Below, piece after piece: positions 59,653-64,000 of a stretch of DNA of 64,000 nt. Numbering within the stretch: the stretch's first letter is position 1; every line of letters begins with the position of its first letter. The notes beneath the pieces were generated by a model. It searched no databases. It saw only the letters and a list, made by a program, of their open reading frames with translations, and was not told where the DNA came from. The stretch is taken from positions 1-64,000 of the forward strand of contig CAVRGJ010000016.1 in the NCBI GenBank assembly GCA_963720705.1. The letters run 5' to 3'. The translations under genes were made by a program, and so were the position numbers. This DNA is from DASWJZ01 sp963720705. Its GTDB lineage: Bacteria; Pseudomonadota; Alphaproteobacteria; Rhizobiales; Afifellaceae.

Positions 59653-61503
59653 TCAGCCTACGATCGGACGGCAGGCCGCTTCGAGCCAGACGCGGTCTTC
59701 GCTTGAGAGCGTCGGCCAGCCGGAAAGCGCGCCGAAGACGCGCGCGTGATAGGCGTCGAGCCAGGCGAGCTCGGCTGGCGACATCAGAAGCGGATCGATC
59801 AGCCGCCGATCGATGGGGCTGAGCGTGATCGTCTCGAAGGAATGCATCGGCCGGTCGCCGCCCGGGACCGGATCCGCCTCGCGCACGACGACGAGGTTCT
59901 CGATGCGGATGCCGAAATCGCCGGCGACATAGTAGCCGGGTTCGTTCGAGATGATCATGCCGGGCTCGAGCGGCGCGTGGCCGGTCTTGGCGATCCGCTG
60001 CGGCCCCTCGTGCACGGAAAGATAGGCGCCGACGCCGTGGCCGGTGCCGTGGTCGAAGTCGAGGCCCGCCTGCCAGAGCGCGTGGCGCGCGAACGGATCG
60101 AGTTGCGCCCCGGTCGTCCCCTTCGGGAAGCGCGCCGAGGCGATCGCGATGTGGCCGCGAAGCACGCGGGTGAACCGGTCGCGGAAAAGATCGAGCCGCT
60201 CGCGCGACGGTTCGCCGATCGGGACGGTGCGCGTGACGTCGGTGGTGCCGTCCTGATACTGGCCGCCCGAATCGATCAGATAGAGGTCGCCGGATTCGAG
60301 CCTTCGATTGGTGCGTTCGGTGACGCGGTAATGGTTGATTGCACCGTTCGGGCCGGTCGAGGAGATCGCATCGAAGGAGAGATCGGCGAGCGGCGTGCCG
60401 GACTCCGCTGCGGTCTCGGCGCGGAAAGTTTCGAGTGCCTTCGCCGCATCGATTTCGGTGAGCGACCCTGGCGCGCTCGTCTCGACGAAGCGGAGGAAGC
60501 GCACCATGGCGACGCCGTCGCGAACATGTGCCGCGCGCGCACCTTGAAGCTCGGCCGCGTTCTTTTTGGCCTTCGGCAGTGCCACCGGATCGGCGGATTC
60601 AACGATCGTGCCGCCGCCATCTTCGACGAGCCGCGCGACGGCCTCCGCCGATCCCTGCGGGTCGAAGAGCACCGTCCGCTTCTCGCCCCCGAGACCCGTC
60701 AATCGCGCGGAGAAATCGCGGGCTTCACGCACGTCGGCGAAGCCCTCCAGCCGGTCGCGCATGGCGTTCGACAGCTTGCGCCCATCGATGAAAAGCTCCG
60801 GGCGGCCGCCGGCGTGGAGTATGGCGAAAGCGAGCGGCGAGGGCGTATGCCCAATGTCGTTGCCGCGGATGTTGAAGAGCCAGGCGATCGACGCCGGGTC
60901 GGTTAGGATCGCCGTGTCGGCGCGCTTCTCGGCGACGATCTTGCTCGCCTCAGCGATCTTCTCTTCGACCGGCTTGCCGGCGAACGCCTCGGGCTGCTCG
61001 AAGACGGCGGCGATCGGCGCTCCGGGCCGGTCGCTCCACGCCGCGTCGAGCGGGTTCTCCTCGACGGCAACGAGCTCTGCGCCGACTGCCTCCAAGCCCT
61101 TCCTGATCTGGCGCACCTGCGCGCGTGTCATCAGCCAGGGGTCGAAGCCGATCCGCTGTCCCTTCGCGACGTTCGCCTTCAGCCACTCGCCGACCGAGGT
61201 CTCCATCACCGCGACGGGCGCGAAGACTTCCGTGTCGACCTGCTCGGGCACCTGCAGCGTATAGCGCCCGTCGACGAAGATCGCCGCCTTGTCGGCAAGC
61301 ACGACGGCGGTTCCGGCCGAGCCGGTGAAGCCGGTTAGCCAGGCCAGGCGCTCCGATGCCTTCGGCACATACTCGCCCTGGTGCTCGTCGGCGCGCGGCA
61401 CGATGAAGCCGTCGAGCGAAAACTCCTTCAGCTTGGCGCGGAGCAATTTGGCGCGCTCGGCGCCTTTGGTGGGGTCGGCGGTGTCGGCATAGCTTTGGAA
61501 CAT
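59653..61503 (-). CDS. Xaa-Pro aminopeptidase (M24B family)
   Basis: 616 residues, the long three-domain form (two creatinase-like N-domains and one M24 catalytic domain). Dinuclear metal ligands: Asp pair in YLIDSGGQYQDGTTDVTRT (about 415-433), His in FDHGTGHGVGAYLSVHEGP and Glu residues in IISNEPGYY and IRIENLVVV. It removes N-terminal residues before proline. No signal peptide. It is convergent with the higBA-like operon and followed in the same direction by nothing else. Confidence 0.94.
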   Translation of the reverse strand: MFQSYADTADPTKGAERAKLLRAKLKEFSLDGFIVPRADEHQGEYVPKASERLAWLTGFTGSAGTAVVLADKAAIFVDGRYTLQVPEQVDTEVFAPVAVMETSVGEWLKANVAKGQRIGFDPWLMTRAQVRQIRKGLEAVGAELVAVEENPLDAAWSDRPGAPIAAVFEQPEAFAGKPVEEKIAEASKIVAEKRADTAILTDPASIAWLFNIRGNDIGHTPSPLAFAILHAGGRPELFIDGRKLSNAMRDRLEGFADVREARDFSARLTGLGGEKRTVLFDPQGSAEAVARLVEDGGGTIVESADPVALPKAKKNAAELQGARAAHVRDGVAMVRFLRFVETSAPGSLTEIDAAKALETFRAETAAESGTPLADLSFDAISSTGPNGAINHYRVTERTNRRLESGDLYLIDSGGQYQDGTTDVTRTVPIGEPSRERLDLFRDRFTRVLRGHIAIASARFPKGTTGAQLDPFARHALWQAGLDFDHGTGHGVGAYLSVHEGPQRIAKTGHAPLEPGMIISNEPGYYVAGDFGIRIENLVVVREADPVPGGDRPMHSFETITLSPIDRRLIDPLLMSPAELAWLDAYHARVFGALSGWPTLSSEDRVWLEAACRPIVG

Positions 61504-61555
61504 GGCGCGCTCCTTAGCATGGGGCCGATCGCGATTGCCACGCGGGGTTCGGGTT

Positions 61556-62482
61556 TCAGGGCTTGTTGAGGACCAGCACCGACCAGCCGTCGAAAATGCG
61601 CGCGGCGGCGAGCCGCATTCCTTGCGCCCGATAGGCGGCGGCTACGCGCTCTCGCTGATGCGGCAGAAGCCCCGAGAGCACCAGCGTCCCACCTTTCGCA
61701 ATGAGGGGGACAAGACGCGGTGCCAGCCGAGAAAGTGGCTCGGCGAGGATATTGGCGGCGACGAGGTCGTAGGGTGCGCCATTGCGGACGCGCGCCGAGT
61801 CGACGCCCGGTCCGAGTGCGAGCCGCACGTGGCCCGCAACGCCGTTCAGCCGCGCATTGTCTCGCGCGACGGCGACCGCCACGGGGTCGATGTCGGTCGC
61901 GACGATCGGGCGCCGGAGCACTTTCGCCATGGCTATCGCGAGAACGCCCGAGCCGGTGCCGAGATCGAGCGGCCGCGCGAAGCGGCGCGTGCGCATGAGC
62001 CGGTCGAGCGTGACGAGCGTCCCGGTCGTCGTTGGATGGTGGCCGGTTCCAAAGGCCCGTCCGGCGTCGATCTCGATCCGCATCGCCGCGGCCGGCACGC
62101 GCCACCGGTCATGGCTCCCGTGCAGGAGGAAGCGGCCTGCGGCGATCGGCTTCAGCTCTTTGAGCCCGGCGCTCACCCAGTCCGTCTCCGGCAGCGCCTC
62201 GACGTCAAACGGCACGCCAAAGGCATCGGCGCCAAGCCAATCGCGCAGCCGTGCCGCGATCTCTTCCGCGGCGCCATCCTCGAAATAGGCGTCGACCGAC
62301 CAGAGCCCGTCGCTCCGCTCGTCGAGCGACACGACGACGCCCGCATCGCAATAGTCGCGCTCCAGGAAATTCGAGATGCGCCGCGCCTCGGGAAAGGCGG
62401 CGGTGAAGGTTGCCCTGAGGGTCAATCGCGGAATCTCCAATTCTTGCGACACATCAATTCGAGCCGGCCGACGAGCCTGCAT
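61556..62482 (-). CDS. prmA: Ribosomal protein L11 methyltransferase
   Basis: 308 residues from the ATG at 62482. PrmA trimethylates ribosomal protein L11. An N-terminal substrate-recognition domain (about 1-105) is followed by the SAM domain: DAGRAFGTGHHPTTTGTL near 139, LDLGTGSGVLAIAMAKVL near 172, NGVAGHVRL and the catalytic YDLVAANILAEPLSRLAP near 238. A GTG ten codons in is a possible alternative start. It runs in the same direction as the aminopeptidase gene 52 bases downstream and is divergent from the flavodoxin-fold gene. Confidence 0.95.
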   Translation of the reverse strand: MQARRPARIDVSQELEIPRLTLRATFTAAFPEARRISNFLERDYCDAGVVVSLDERSDGLWSVDAYFEDGAAEEIAARLRDWLGADAFGVPFDVEALPETDWVSAGLKELKPIAAGRFLLHGSHDRWRVPAAAMRIEIDAGRAFGTGHHPTTTGTLVTLDRLMRTRRFARPLDLGTGSGVLAIAMAKVLRRPIVATDIDPVAVAVARDNARLNGVAGHVRLALGPGVDSARVRNGAPYDLVAANILAEPLSRLAPRLVPLIAKGGTLVLSGLLPHQRERVAAAYRAQGMRLAAARIFDGWSVLVLNKP

Positions 62483-62509
62483 AGACGGTCCGATTGCCGA
62501 GGGGACGGC

Positions 62510-63103
62510 ATGGCGAAGCATATCGTTATCATCCAGGGGCATCCGGACCGAAGCCCGGAGCGGTTCTGCCGCGCTTTGGCGAGCGCCTACGAGACCGGCG
62601 CCCGCGCCGCCGGGCACGAGGTGCGGCAGATCGACGTCGCGTCGTTGAAATTCGAACTGCTGCGCTCGCAGGCCGAATGGCAATCGTCCGCGCCGTGTTC
62701 CGACATCCTGCTCGCGCAGGACGACATCCGCTGGGCGGAGCACCTCGTCATCATCTATCCGCTCTGGCTCGGCGGCATGCCGGCGCTGCTCAAGGGCTTC
62801 CTCGAGCAGGTCGCAAGGCCGCACTTCGCGGTTCCGGACCTCGAGAATGCGAAAGGATTTCCGCCCGTTGGACTGCTGAAGGGCCGCTCGGCACGCATCG
62901 TCGTGACGATGGGGATGCCGTCGTTCGTCTACCGCTGGTATTTCGGCGCGCACAGCCTGAAGAGCCTTGAGCGCAACATCCTGAAATTCGTCGGCATCAA
63001 GCCGATCCGCGAGAGTTTGGTTGGTTTGGTTGGGGTGAAGAGCGACACGGGACGCAAACGCTGGCTTCAGAAGATGGAGGCGCTGGGAAAAGCGGGGAGC
63101 TGA
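62510..63103 (+). CDS. NAD(P)H-dependent flavodoxin-fold oxidoreductase (quinone reductase type)
   Basis: 197 residues from the ATG at 62510 with GAGGGGACGGC upstream. The FMN/FAD-binding flavodoxin_2 fold is visible: HIVIIQGHPDRSPERFCRALASAYETGARAAGHEVRQIDVASLKFE (4-49) and HLVIIYPLWLGGMPALLKGFLEQV (78-101), as in NAD(P)H:quinone reductases of the KefF/NQO type. It reduces quinones or detoxifies electrophiles by two-electron transfer. Its start is 28 bases from prmA on the opposite strand. Confidence 0.9.
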   Translation: MAKHIVIIQGHPDRSPERFCRALASAYETGARAAGHEVRQIDVASLKFELLRSQAEWQSSAPCSDILLAQDDIRWAEHLVIIYPLWLGGMPALLKGFLEQVARPHFAVPDLENAKGFPPVGLLKGRSARIVVTMGMPSFVYRWYFGAHSLKSLERNILKFVGIKPIRESLVGLVGVKSDTGRKRWLQKMEALGKAGS

Positions 63104-63120
63104 CCCAGATGCTCTCCTGG

Positions 63121-64000
63121 CTAAGCCGCCTCGACGAAGCTGAATCCACGACCCGCTTCTGACCGGCCTTGTCGAAATCGACCGTGAGCTTGTTGCCGTC
63201 GACGGCAGCGACGGTGCCTGGCCCGAATTTCTGGTGGAACACACGGTCGCCGTTCGCAAAGCGCGCCGATTCCGCCGATCACGCTCCGCGCCACCAGTTC
63301 GCCTTCGATCGTCACCGGCTCGCGTTCCACGCGCTTGCGCGGATCGGCCTTGCCCTTGTTGGTCTGCGCCCGCTGCCAGCCCGGCGTGCGGTAGGCGGAG
63401 TTGAAGGGCTCCATAGTGTCGAAGCGCGACGTGCCGTAGCCGCCCATCCCGCCGGCGCCATAGCCGCCGTAGCTTGCCGGCTCCGACACGTCGACATGCG
63501 CTTCGGGGAGATCGTCGAGGAAGCGCGAGGGCACCGTCGACTGCCAGAGCCCGTGCGTCCGGCGGTTGGCGACGAACCAGATTTTTGCGTGTTTGCGCGC
63601 GCGCGTCAGGCCGACATAGGCGAGCCGCCGTTCTTCCTCGAGGCCCGCTTTGCCGTTCTCGTCGATCGTGCGCTGCGAGGGGAAGAGCCCTTCCTCCCAG
63701 CCGGGAAGATAGATGACGTCGAACTCCAGTCCCTTCGCCGAATGGAGCGTCATGATGGAGACGGCCTCATCGTTCTCGCCGCGCTCGGCATCCATCACCA
63801 GCGAGACGTGCTCAAGGAAGCCGGCAAGCGAACTCGTATTCGCCGAGGTTGTTGATGAGCTCCTTCAGGTTTTCCAGCCGCCCGGTGCCTCCGCCGAGCG
63901 GTCCATCTGCCACATCTCGGTGTAGCCGGATTCTTCCAGAATCGTCTCGGCGAGGTCGATGTGACTGCTCGTTTCCACCAGGCTCGACCAGCGCGAAAAG
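63121..64000 (-). CDS. UvrD/PcrA-type DNA helicase, C-terminal part with several frame breaks
   Basis: Superfamily 1 helicase continuing beyond the right edge. Visible motifs: NDEAVSIMTLHSAKGLEFDVIYLPGWEEGLFPSQR (motif V) and EEERRLAYVGLTRARK (motif VI), then a Gly/Tyr-rich linker and a C-terminal Tudor-like RVFHQKFGPGTVAAVDGNKLTVDF ending VEAA. Frames change near 63834 (one extra T), 63270-63285 and 63138-63147. With these mended the protein reads through normally to the TAG at 63121-63123. It works in nucleotide-excision and mismatch repair or replication restart. Confidence 0.9.

Overview
The window is GC-rich chromosomal DNA from an alphaproteobacterium, most likely of the order Hyphomicrobiales (Rhizobiales). 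Support: a complete alphaproteobacterial division and cell-wall (dcw) cluster running mraZ to ftsZ and on to lpxC, bamD, recN and ligA; a DnaJ-TerB gene, an ampD-like amidase gene and rnpB just upstream of it; an Omp10-type lipoprotein; an ornithine decarboxylase gene with a structured leader; meso-diaminopimelate-type MurE; and palindromic repeats of the kind common in rhizobial genomes. No prophage, transposase or CRISPR array is visible.

Layout. 1-9.9 kb: a tRNA with anticodon CAT (cut by the window edge), then housekeeping and stress genes (TIM-barrel isomerase, SIMPL protein, metallo-beta-lactamase-fold protein, ArsR/SRPBCC pair, RidA, cytochrome c, HisE, TrmO, B3/B4 protein) and an ArsR-methyltransferase gene overlapping metF, followed by a 27-residue membrane peptide. 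10-19 kb: two fold-III PLP decarboxylase genes (the second is ornithine decarboxylase behind a roughly 375-nt leader), a cupin, a LysE exporter with a large palindromic operator, small secreted proteins, an oxidoreductase, an Omp10-like lipoprotein, DoxX, a GreA/B-like factor and Dps. 20-28.6 kb: an EamA transporter, a fused HyuA/HyuB (5-oxoprolinase-type) gene carrying two in-frame repeat insertions, MsrB, and an apparent operon of two transglutaminase-like proteins, a sulfite-oxidase-fold protein and a flavin reductase. 28.6-30.7 kb: rnpB, ampD and TerB-DnaJ. 31-57 kb: the dcw cluster and its downstream genes, mostly joined by 4-base stop/start overlaps and so probably transcribed as one unit, ending in a strong terminator after ftsZ; lpxC-bamD-recN-ligA follow. 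The cluster is interrupted between murB and ddlB by a vapBC toxin-antitoxin pair and an unknown reverse-strand gene. 57-64 kb: small envelope proteins, a LysR regulator, a toxin-first higBA-like pair, Xaa-Pro aminopeptidase, PrmA, a flavodoxin-fold quinone reductase and the 3' part of a UvrD/PcrA helicase.

Quality. Single-base frame breaks occur in at least six genes, including normally essential murB as well as recN and uvrD. Removing one base restores full family length in four of them. This points to sequence or assembly errors rather than true pseudogenes, and it makes two apparent fusions (ArsR-MetF and RecN-LigA) artefactual or at least unproven.

The most interesting non-standard signals are the repeat elements inserted in frame in the oxoprolinase gene, the ornithine decarboxylase leader with two competing anti-Shine-Dalgarno pairings, the toxin-antitoxin island inside the dcw operon, the 27-residue peptide gene, and several near-perfect operators (ArsR, LysE, VapB, MraZ).
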